64,000 bases of DNA, from NCBI GenBank assembly GCA_024233215.1, contig JACKPW010000016.1, positions 1 through 64,000 on the forward strand, given 5' to 3'. The position numbers and the translations under genes were made by a program. Source of the stretch: Verrucomicrobiales bacterium (GTDB lineage: Bacteria; Verrucomicrobiota; Verrucomicrobiia; Limisphaerales; J093). Below the pieces are notes generated by a model that was given only the letters and a program-made list of their open reading frames with translations, did not search any database and had not been told where the DNA came from. Positions 57,629 through 64,000 of this stretch are shown here, piece by piece; within the stretch, counting starts at the first letter, position 1, and every line of letters begins with the position of its first letter.

Positions 57629-58549
57629 ATGACCAAACCAGCCCTGGGTCGAGGTTTGAACGCGCTGCTCGGAGGCGCACCACGGACGTCCGCCGCCGCT
57701 TCGGCGCCGACGCCGGCGCCCGCTGCGCCTTCGGAGCCACCAGCCGCCGATGGCATCCGCCGGGTTCCGTTGGACCAAGTGCAGCCGTGTGCCTTCCAGC
57801 CGCGTCGGGACTTTTCCACCGAGGAACTTCAGGAACTGGCGGAGTCCATCCGGGAACAGGGCATCCTGCAGCCGCTGATCGTGCGCGAGCGGGCCGGCAA
57901 GTTCGAACTCATCGCGGGCGAACGTCGTTGGCGGGCCGCGCGGATGGCCGAGCTGACCGAAGTCCCCGTCATGGTGCGCGAAGCCGACGACCGCGCCGTG
58001 CTGGAGATGGCGTTGATCGAGAACCTCCAGCGCGAGGACCTGAATCCCATCGAGGAGGCCGAGGGGTACCGGCAGTTGGCGGACCGGTTCGGCTTGCGTC
58101 AGGAAGACGTGGCCTCCCGCGTGGGCAAGAGCCGGGTGGCGGTGGCGAACGCCCTGCGCCTGCTTAAGCTGCCCGCCGACCTCCAGTCGCATCTCCGCAA
58201 CGGCCGGCTTTCCGTGGGGCACGCCAAGGTGATCCTGGGCCTGGAGCTGCCGGAGAAGCAGGCGCTGGCGGCGGACCGCGTCATGCGCGAGAGCCTGAAT
58301 GTGCGGCAGACCGAGGACCTGGTCGCCCGCCTCCAGACCGGCCGCGGTGCACCGGGGAAGCCGGGGCGGACGCCCGCCAGCGGTGTCACCGATCCGCAGT
58401 TGGCGGCGCTGGAGGAACGGTTGCGGGAGCACCTGGGCACCCCGGTGCGGCTGCGTTACCGCAAGGGGAAGGGCAGTGTGGAAATTCAGTTCTTCTCGGA
58501 CGACGACCTGAACCGGGTGCTGGATGTGCTCGGGATCCAGGTGGACTAG
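57629..58549 (+). CDS. parB: chromosome-partitioning protein ParB
   Basis: About 306 residues. The N terminus has the ParA-stimulating start TKPALGRGLNALLGG. The CTP/parS-binding core follows: QPRRDFSTEELQELAESIRE, LIAGERRWRAARMA, then ALIENLQREDLNPIEEAEGY, and the helix-turn-helix VASRVGKSRVAVANALRLL. An Ala/Pro-rich linker lies between the start and the core. The C-terminal dimerisation part ends VLDVLGIQVD. ParB loads on parS near the origin and recruits SMC. The ATG at 57629 is preferred over TTG 57620. No parA gene adjoins it in this window. Confidence 0.93.
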   Translation: MTKPALGRGLNALLGGAPRTSAAASAPTPAPAAPSEPPAADGIRRVPLDQVQPCAFQPRRDFSTEELQELAESIREQGILQPLIVRERAGKFELIAGERRWRAARMAELTEVPVMVREADDRAVLEMALIENLQREDLNPIEEAEGYRQLADRFGLRQEDVASRVGKSRVAVANALRLLKLPADLQSHLRNGRLSVGHAKVILGLELPEKQALAADRVMRESLNVRQTEDLVARLQTGRGAPGKPGRTPASGVTDPQLAALEERLREHLGTPVRLRYRKGKGSVEIQFFSDDDLNRVLDVLGIQVD

Positions 58550-58557
58550 CCAGGAGC

Positions 58558-58625
58558 GCGGACAGCCCTGTCCGCGGAGGCGACGTGGTCGCTTCACGGG
58601 CGGACTCGGCGGTCCGCGCTCCCGG
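58558..58625. repeat. pair of GCGGAC-type palindromes after parB
   Basis: GCGGACAGCCCTGTCCGC (58558-58575) is a stem with a two-base loop. The 26-bp palindrome at 58600-58625 is identical to 50132-50157. Both lie between the convergent parB and ilvC genes and may reinforce termination. Confidence 0.65.
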
Positions 58626-58634
58626 GCAGCAGAA

Positions 58635-58657
58635 AGGGCGGCCGTTCGGGCCGCCCT
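58635..58657. terminator. bidirectional hairpin between parB and ilvC
   Basis: AGGGCGGCC and GGCCGCCCT arms with loop GTTCG. The stem is preceded by AGAAA and sits 40 bp beyond the ilvC stop on the minus strand, so it can serve the convergent genes on both sides. The T-run on the plus strand is absent. On the minus strand TTTCT follows, which favours ilvC. Confidence 0.65.
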
Positions 58658-58696
58658 CGTCGCAGATGCCTTGGGTGGGTTTCGCCTGCCGGTCGG

Positions 58697-59803
58697 TCAG
58701 TTCCGGGCGCGGCCGGTGACACCCTTGGTTCCCTTGGCGATCTTGACCTCCTTCGCTGCGGTCTTGGGGCGCAGGGCGCGCACGGCCTTGCCGGCGGTCC
58801 ACATCTCGGAATTGCCGATGGCGTCGAGTTCCTTGCCGAGCTGGGTCTGGTAATCCGGCTTGCCACAGGCGGAAAGGACGCGCGCGCATTCCTTGCCGTT
58901 CTTCACCCGCTCGTAGAGTTCCTTGAACACGGGGGCCACGGCCTTCTTGAACTTCGGCCGCCAGTCGAGCGCACCGCGCTGGGCGGTGGCGGAGCAGTTG
59001 GCGTACATCCAATCCATGCCGTTCTCGTCCACGAGACGGATGAGGCTCTGGGTGAGTTCCTCGACGGTTTCATTGAACGCCTCACTGGGCGTGTGGCCGC
59101 GGCGGCGCAACTCGTCGTACTGGGCTTCCATCACGCCTGCCAGCGCGCCCATCAGCACGCCGCGTTCACCCGTGAGGTCGCTGAAAACCTCGTGTTCGAA
59201 CGTGGTCGGGAAGAGGTAGCCGGAACCGATGCCGATGCCGACCGCGATGCAGCGTTCCTCGGCGCGCCCGGTGGCGTCCTGACCGACGGCGTAGCTGGAG
59301 TTGATGCCGGCGCCAGTGAGGAAGTTGCGTCGGACCGAGGTGCCCGAGCCCTTGGGGGCGACCATGATCACGTCGACGTTCGCCGGCGGGATGACCTTGG
59401 TCTTCGACTTGTAGGCGATGGAGAAGCCGTGGGAGAAGTAGAGGGCGTCGCCGTCCTTGAGGTTCTTCTTTACCAGCGGCCAGATGACGCGCTGGGCGGC
59501 GTCGGAGACCAGGATCTGGATGATGGTGCCGCGCTGGACCGCCTCCTCGATGTCGAACAGGGTCTTGCCGGGAATCCAACCGTCCTTGACGGCGCGGTCC
59601 CAGTCCTTCTTGAACTTCTTGGCCTGCCCGATGATGACGTTGAAGCCGTTGTCCCTCAGGTTCAGCGACTGGGCCGGGCCCTGCACGCCGTAACCGATGA
59701 TCGCGATGGTCTCGTTCTTGAGGACCTTGCGGGCCTTCGACATCGGGAATTCCTTGCGGGTCACGACATTCTCTTTGACCCCGCCAAAATCAATCACTGC
59801 CAT
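58697..59803 (-). CDS. ilvC: ketol-acid reductoisomerase
   Basis: About 368 residues. The NADPH loop is IAIIGYGVQGPAQSLNLRDN, then GFNVIIGQ. The isomerase core has MVAPKGSGTSVRRNF, GIGIGSGYLFPTTFEHEVFS (with D and E metal ligands in FSDLTGERGVLMG) and EAFNETVEELTQSLI. It reduces and isomerises acetolactate in valine/isoleucine synthesis. The GxGxQGPAQSLNLRDNG form differs from the GSQGHAHALNLRDSG of most bacteria and resembles the type found in Bacteroidota and eukaryotes. The N terminus starts MAVIDFGGVKENVVTRKE. It stands alone, without other ilv genes nearby. Confidence 0.92.
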   Translation of the reverse strand: MAVIDFGGVKENVVTRKEFPMSKARKVLKNETIAIIGYGVQGPAQSLNLRDNGFNVIIGQAKKFKKDWDRAVKDGWIPGKTLFDIEEAVQRGTIIQILVSDAAQRVIWPLVKKNLKDGDALYFSHGFSIAYKSKTKVIPPANVDVIMVAPKGSGTSVRRNFLTGAGINSSYAVGQDATGRAEERCIAVGIGIGSGYLFPTTFEHEVFSDLTGERGVLMGALAGVMEAQYDELRRRGHTPSEAFNETVEELTQSLIRLVDENGMDWMYANCSATAQRGALDWRPKFKKAVAPVFKELYERVKNGKECARVLSACGKPDYQTQLGKELDAIGNSEMWTAGKAVRALRPKTAAKEVKIAKGTKGVTGRARN

Positions 59804-59989
59804 TTTTGTTGTCCTGTCTCGTTTGTGGTGTGTTCTGTCCCTCACACCGGGTTCGTTCAGTCAATCTCAATCTCGCTTTGAGAGCGGGTCATGCTAGTCA
59901 CGAAATGCCGGTCGTCAAATGGAATCGACTTGTCCGGGTGCCGCACTTGTCCAGACTGTGGGGCCGAACCTGTTTGCGCACAGATCGTC
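59804..59989. other. divergent spacer between ilvC and the rhamnulokinase gene
   Basis: 186 bp that must carry both promoters. A T- and G-rich stretch (TTTTTGTTGTCCTGTCTCGT) lies beside the ilvC start. No clear operator palindrome or leader-peptide attenuator is visible. Confidence 0.35.
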
Positions 59990-61465
59990 ATGTTGACCCG
60001 TTATCTGGCCTGCGACCTTGGCGCCGAAAGCGGCCGGCTCATGCTCGGCACGCTGGAGGACGGCCGTCTTTCCCTCACGGAACTCCACCGCTTCACCACG
60101 GGCGCGACGCCCGCCGGCGAATCGCTGCACTGGGATATCGACCGCCTCTTTGGGGAGCTGCGGACCGGCCTGGCCAAGGCCGGGGGATTGGGCCTGCCGA
60201 TTGCCAGCATCAGCTCCGATTCCTGGGGGGTGGATTACCTGCTTTACGACGCGGACGGCAACGTCATGAAGCCGGTTTTTCACTATCGCGATCCCCGGTG
60301 TGAACGCGGCGTGGCCCGGGCGTACGAACGCCTTTCCTGGGAGGAGATCTTCGCCGAAACAGGACTGCAGTTCATGCAGTTCAACACCCTGTTCCAATTG
60401 GCCGCCGAATCGCCCGAGCGGCTGGCCGGTGCGGCGCGGGTGCTCGGCATCGGCGACGGTTTCAACGCCTACCTCAGCGGCGTGGCGAACTGGGAGGAAT
60501 CGCTGGCGAGCACCACGCAACTTTATGAACCGCGTTTGCGGCAATGGTCGGGGAAACTGATGGATGCGCTCGGGCTGCGCCGGGAGATGTTCCCGGACGT
60601 GGTGGCCTCGGGCACGCGGTTGGGTGAATTGCGCCCCGAACTCGCGGCGGAAAGCGGGTTGAAGGAGCTGACCGTGGTGGCGAGTTGTTCCCACGACACC
60701 GGGGCCGCGGTGGCCGCCGTGCCCGCGCAGGCGGGCGAATGGGCCTATCTCAGCTCGGGCACGTGGTCGTTGATGGGGGTGGAACTGCCGGAACCGATCA
60801 TCACCGAGGACTGCCGGGAACTGAACTTCACCAACGAACTCGGTTACGGCCACTCCGTGCGATTGCTCAAGAACATCATCGGCCTCTGGATCGTGCAGGA
60901 GTGTCGTCGCGAATGGGCCGCCGCCGGGAACGAACTCGACTACGCCACGCTCACCCGGTTGGCCGCGGAGGCGCCACCCTTCGAGTCGCTCATAAACCCG
61001 GCGGACGCGCGCTTCCTGAGTCCCGGCGACATGCCCGCCAAGGTCGCGGCCGCCTGTCGCGAATCCGGCCAGCCGGAGCCGGCATCGCCCGGAGCCCTGG
61101 TGCGCTGTGTGCTGGAGAGCCTGGCCCTGCTCTATCGCCGGACCCTGGACCAGCTGGCCCAACTGACCGGCAGGCGGCCGGAGCGACTGCATATCGTGGG
61201 TGGCGGTTCCCAGAACGGCCTGTTGAACCAGTTCACCGCGAATGCGCTGCAGATGCCGGTGATCACCGGCCCCGTCGAGGCCACCGCCGCGGGCAACATC
61301 CTGGTCCAGGCCATTGCCATGGGGCACCTGCCCTCACTGGCGGCGGCCCGCGAAGTGGTGCGGAACTCGTTCGACCTGGAGACCGTGGTTCCCAAGAACG
61401 CCGCGCCCTGGGACGAGGCCCGTGACCGTTTCGAGGGCATGCTGCAGAGCCCGCCAGGACGCTAA
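59990..61465 (+). CDS. rhaB: rhamnulokinase (FGGY family)
   Basis: About 491 residues, the normal RhaB size. The FGGY fold opens with RYLACDLGAESGRLMLGTL, the phosphate-1 loop with its catalytic Asp. SISSDSWGVDYLLYDADG, YRDPRCERGVARAYE, ASCSHDTGAAVAAVPAQ (with the SHDT motif) and WAYLSSGTWSLMGVEL are rhamnulokinase signatures, and HIVGGGSQNGLLNQFTANAL is the adenosine loop. It phosphorylates L-rhamnulose. The ATG at 59990 is favoured, since the frame upstream has no family sequence. No rhaA or rhaD lies in the window. Its stop overlaps that of the opposite-strand gene. Confidence 0.88.
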   Translation: MLTRYLACDLGAESGRLMLGTLEDGRLSLTELHRFTTGATPAGESLHWDIDRLFGELRTGLAKAGGLGLPIASISSDSWGVDYLLYDADGNVMKPVFHYRDPRCERGVARAYERLSWEEIFAETGLQFMQFNTLFQLAAESPERLAGAARVLGIGDGFNAYLSGVANWEESLASTTQLYEPRLRQWSGKLMDALGLRREMFPDVVASGTRLGELRPELAAESGLKELTVVASCSHDTGAAVAAVPAQAGEWAYLSSGTWSLMGVELPEPIITEDCRELNFTNELGYGHSVRLLKNIIGLWIVQECRREWAAAGNELDYATLTRLAAEAPPFESLINPADARFLSPGDMPAKVAAACRESGQPEPASPGALVRCVLESLALLYRRTLDQLAQLTGRRPERLHIVGGGSQNGLLNQFTANALQMPVITGPVEATAAGNILVQAIAMGHLPSLAAAREVVRNSFDLETVVPKNAAPWDEARDRFEGMLQSPPGR

Positions 61466-62568
61466 GGTTCGACCGGCAGCAGCTCGAGTTGCGCCCCGGG
61501 CGGACGGCGGAAGGCCCGGACCGACAGGGTGGGGCCGCCCCGGTTGAGCCCGGCCCGGCGACAGCCGATCTCGAACATCCGGTCCAATCGATCTGCTGCC
61601 GGACCTTCCCCGCGCATGCGGGCGCCGAAACTGCCCTGGTCCAATGCTCCGCCGCGCAGTTCGCGCAGGCCCGCGCGCACCCGTTCGCGTCGCAGGGGGG
61701 CGTGCTGCGTCAGCCAGGCATCGAACAAATCCTCCACCGCATGGGGCAACCGCAGCACCACCTTGCCCGCGAAGGTCGCCCCCGCCTCGCCGGCGGCTTT
61801 CAGGATTGCCAGACCCTCGCTTTCCGTCAGCCCGGGAATGATGGGAGCTACCAGGACCCCGGCGGGAATCCCCGCGCGTGCCAGCTTTTCGAGAGTGGCC
61901 AGCCGGAGGGCCGGGAGGGAGGCGCGGGGTTCCAGACGGGCGGCGAGTCCGGCGTCGAGGGTGGAGATCGAGAGGCAGACCGAGGCCGCGTGATGACGGG
62001 CCAGCTCCGCCAGCAGGTCGATATCGCGTGCCACGAGGGCGTTCTTGGTGACGATCGAGACCGGGTTACGGCACTCCGCGAGAACCTCGAGACAACGTCG
62101 GGTGAGGCGGAGGGTTCGCTCGATGGGCTGGTAGGCATCGGTGACGCCGCTGAGGGCGAGCGGTTGCGGACGCCAGTTCCGCGAGGCCAGCTCGCGGCGC
62201 AGCAGCTCGGGCGCGTCCTCCTTCACCAGGATGCGGGTCTCGAAATCGAGGCCGGAGGAGAAGCCCAGGTATTCGTGGGTGGGCCGGGCATAGCAGTAGG
62301 CGCAGCCATGTTCGCAACCGCGATAGGGATTGAGGCTCGCGTCGAACGGCACATCCGGGCTGTCGTTCCGCGCGATCACCGAGGCACTCCGGTCGCGGAG
62401 GAACTCCGTGCGCGGGGCCCGGGCCTCGACCGGATCGGCCGCCTCGTCGGGCGCGAGCGCGAGACGCTCAAAGCGGTTGGGTGGATTGGTCACCGCACCG
62501 CGTCCCCGCCAGGGATCGACCTGCTCAACCATGCCCGCAGCATGCCGCAGTCCGGCGGCCTGTTCCAT
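61462..62568 (-). CDS. PA0069/SPL-family radical SAM protein
   Basis: About 368 residues from the ATG at 62568-62566; a start 12 codons later (VEQVDPWRGRG...) is equally possible. The cluster motif is RGCEHGCAYCYARPTHEYLG, the C-x3-C-x2-C that binds the 4Fe-4S cluster, as in spore photoproduct lyase-like proteins. LRGRGA-type sequence (WRGRGAVTNPPNRFE) at the start is characteristic of the PA0069 family. LALSGVTDAYQPIE and VSIVTKNALVARDID match SAM-binding strands. The function of the family is not established; DNA repair or thiol chemistry has been suggested. The 3' end converges on rhamnulokinase with a 4-bp stop overlap. Confidence 0.88.
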   Translation of the reverse strand: MEQAAGLRHAAGMVEQVDPWRGRGAVTNPPNRFERLALAPDEAADPVEARAPRTEFLRDRSASVIARNDSPDVPFDASLNPYRGCEHGCAYCYARPTHEYLGFSSGLDFETRILVKEDAPELLRRELASRNWRPQPLALSGVTDAYQPIERTLRLTRRCLEVLAECRNPVSIVTKNALVARDIDLLAELARHHAASVCLSISTLDAGLAARLEPRASLPALRLATLEKLARAGIPAGVLVAPIIPGLTESEGLAILKAAGEAGATFAGKVVLRLPHAVEDLFDAWLTQHAPLRRERVRAGLRELRGGALDQGSFGARMRGEGPAADRLDRMFEIGCRRAGLNRGGPTLSVRAFRRPPGAQLELLPVEP

Positions 62569-62731
62569 CCGGATAATGGTCCTGGGATTGAACGAACCGA
62601 CGTGGGTTCGGTCCAAGCCGGACCGTTTGAAAACCGGTGTTTCGACAAGATGAGAACGGCCGTGGGCACAAGAATTCCGTTGAATCCCCGGCCGCAAGCT
62701 GGAAACTTCCCGCTTTGAAACGAAAACAGCA

Positions 62732-63580
62732 ATGAAGCAAAAACTGCCTTTTCTGATTATCGGGCTGCTGGGCGTGCAATGCCTGGCGGCGGACGCCGCG
62801 GATTTGAAGGATGGCCGCCAGAAATTCTGCTACAGCCTCGGACTGAGCATTGCCAACAGCCTGAGCAACCTCGATGTCACCCTGGATGACGCCGAACTCC
62901 AGCTCATGGTGGATGGCCTGAAGGACCAGGCCTCCGGCAAGCCCGCCCTCAACCCGGAGGAAATGGCCGCCGCGTTGCGGGAGTTCCAGCTGGCCGCCGG
63001 CAAGGCACTCGCCGAGAAGGCCAAGGCGGAAGGCGAAGCGTTCCTGGCGGAAAACAAGCAGAAGGACGGCGTGACCACGCTGGCCAGCGGCCTGCAGTAC
63101 CAGGTTGAGAAGGAGGGCTCCGGCACCTCGCCGTCGGCCACCGACCGCGTGTCCGTGAACTACCGCGGCACGTTCATTGACGGAAAGGAGTTTGACAGCT
63201 CCTACAAGCGCGGCCAGCCGGCCCAGTTCGGCGTGGGCGGCGTGATCAAGGGCTGGACCGAGGCCCTGCAGCTCATGAAGCCGGGCGCGAAGTGGAAGCT
63301 GTTCGTGCCCTCCGACCTCGCCTACGGCGAGCGCGGCATGGGCCGGTCCATCCCGCCGAACTCCACCCTGATCTTCGAGGTCGAGCTGCTGGAGGTGCTG
63401 GCGGCTCCACCCACCCCCCCGGCCGCCTCGAAACCGCAGCCGGTCACCAGCGACATCATCAAGGTGCCGTCGAAGGAGGAGATGGAGAAGGGGGCCAAGG
63501 TCGAAGTCATCAAGGCCTCCGAGGTGGACAAGTACATCCAGAAGGAGAAGGAAAAGACCACCGGCGGGCCGAAGGAGTAG
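62732..63580 (+). CDS. secreted FKBP-type peptidyl-prolyl isomerase
   Basis: About 282 residues. A signal peptide (LPFLIIGLLGVQCLAADA) is followed by an FkpA-like helical dimerisation region (about 25-110) with FCYSLGLSIANSLSNLDV. The FKBP domain (about 112-215) has RVSVNYRGTFIDGKEFDSSY, GVIKGWTEALQLMKPGAKWK then LFVPSDLAYG, and IPPNSTLIFEVELLEV. It speeds proline isomerisation during folding in the periplasm. A Lys/Glu-rich tail (about 240-282) ends in KEKEKTTGGPKE. A terminator follows 30 bp after the stop. Confidence 0.92.
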   Translation: MKQKLPFLIIGLLGVQCLAADAADLKDGRQKFCYSLGLSIANSLSNLDVTLDDAELQLMVDGLKDQASGKPALNPEEMAAALREFQLAAGKALAEKAKAEGEAFLAENKQKDGVTTLASGLQYQVEKEGSGTSPSATDRVSVNYRGTFIDGKEFDSSYKRGQPAQFGVGGVIKGWTEALQLMKPGAKWKLFVPSDLAYGERGMGRSIPPNSTLIFEVELLEVLAAPPTPPAASKPQPVTSDIIKVPSKEEMEKGAKVEVIKASEVDKYIQKEKEKTTGGPKE

Positions 63581-63607
63581 GCCCGCGACACCGTGCCCTT
63601 GGACACC

Positions 63608-63645
63608 CGGGCCGGGGTCGAGCACCCCGGCCCGTGTTCTTTTCT
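63608..63645 (+). terminator. rho-independent terminator after the FKBP gene
   Basis: Ten-base perfect arms CGGGCCGGGG (63608-63617) and CCCCGGCCCG (63625-63634) with loop TCGAGCA are followed by TGTTCTTTTCTT. It separates the FKBP gene from guaA. Confidence 0.85.
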
Positions 63646-63676
63646 TCGTTCATTCCAGCATCGAGCTTTCTCCCGC

Positions 63677-64000
63677 ATGCAAGAGAGCATTCTGATTCTC
63701 GACTTCGGATCGCAGTACACCCAGGTGATCGCGCGGCGCGTTCGCGAGTGCCGGGTTTACTCGGAGATTCTCCCCTACCACGCCTCGGCGGAGGAGATCG
63801 CCCGTCGGCGACCCAGCGGACTCATTCTCTCCGGCGGACCCGCGAGCGTGTATGACGAGGAGGCGCCCCTGCCGGATCCGGCGATCTTCAACCTGGGGGT
63901 GCCGGTTCTGGGGATCTGCTTCGGGCTCCAGGCGATGGCCCACCTCCTGGGCGGCAAGGTTGAGCGCGGTCTCAAGCGGGAGTACGGCAAGGGCATCCTG
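63677..64000 (+). CDS. guaA: GMP synthase, N-terminal part (runs off the window)
   Basis: The first 108 codons are present. The protein starts MQESILILDFGSQYTQVIAR and continues with the class I amidotransferase signatures LILSGGPASVYDEEAP and VLGICFGLQAMAHLLGGKV, the latter with the catalytic Cys. GuaA makes GMP from XMP with glutamine and ATP in the cytoplasm. The first ATG (63677) fits the family start precisely. The remaining amidotransferase residues and the synthetase domain lie beyond the right edge. Confidence 0.93.
   Translation, partial: MQESILILDFGSQYTQVIARRVRECRVYSEILPYHASAEEIARRRPSGLILSGGPASVYDEEAPLPDPAIFNLGVPVLGICFGLQAMAHLLGGKVERGLKREYGKGIL

Noticed and set aside
59804..59989. 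Branched-chain amino acid attenuator or riboswitch upstream of ilvC
   Set aside because: I looked for a leader peptide rich in Leu/Val/Ile codons and for a terminator/antiterminator pair and saw neither.

Overview
The window is GC-rich bacterial chromosome. It most resembles Verrucomicrobiota, probably a Limisphaerales/Pedosphaerales-type (subdivision 3) genome. This is an inference from gene content: an exosortase with an EpsI-like partner, a 2313-residue CotH/lamin-tail secreted protein, several secreted proteins ending in an FFRL/FYRL-type module, HAF-repeat proteins, and families of short palindromic intergenic repeats. No marker such as rRNA is present to settle it. I saw no tRNA, rRNA, CRISPR array, phage gene or transposase.

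Region 1 (about 150-25,745) is one large, almost entirely + strand cell-surface glycan locus closed by a strong hairpin terminator. It holds three GT4 glycosyltransferases, a WecB-type epimerase, two NAD-dependent sugar epimerases/dehydratases, two ATP-grasp ligases and five deacetylase-fold proteins. Two of the last are a tandem membrane-anchored paralogue pair. It also has both kinds of initiating phosphoglycosyl transferase (WecA-like and PglC-like) and a fused PglD-like/PglE-like protein. A compact acyl-carrier module (ACP, short AMP-ligase, SDR, left-handed beta-helix transferase) follows, and then an EpsI-like protein with an exosortase. No Wzx, Wzy or ABC exporter is visible. A partial divergent gene for a secreted protein lies at the left edge.

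Region 2 (25,856-38,100) holds a cytochrome c maturation operon (duplicated-domain lipoprotein, ResB, long CcsA), a GNAT acetyltransferase and a decayed PIN toxin. A divergent minus-strand pair follows (membrane glycosyltransferase and a clan-A-like glycoside hydrolase). Then come an intact PIN/antitoxin pair, a LysM protein and a DPM1-like glycosyltransferase. A gene-poor stretch contains a short ORF with a convincing PEP-CTERM-like sorting signal.

Region 3 (38,322-42,303) pairs an ADP-forming acyl-CoA synthetase with a CoA-transferase fused to a GNAT domain, a likely energy-conserving acetyl-CoA/acetate or protein-acylation module.

Region 4 (42,304-57,565) is accessory: large secreted proteins embedded in repeat-rich spacers. 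A two-gene cassette (HAF/beta-helix giant plus a small secreted protein) has been duplicated. The second copy of the giant survives only as a 3' remnant. The two small paralogues share about 910 bp of identical DNA running through the stop codon into the spacer. The signal peptide of the intact giant is out of frame with its apparent ATG at a 13-bp tandem duplication.

Region 5 (57,629-64,000) is core: ParB, ketol-acid reductoisomerase, rhamnulokinase, a PA0069-type radical SAM protein, a secreted FKBP isomerase and the start of guaA.
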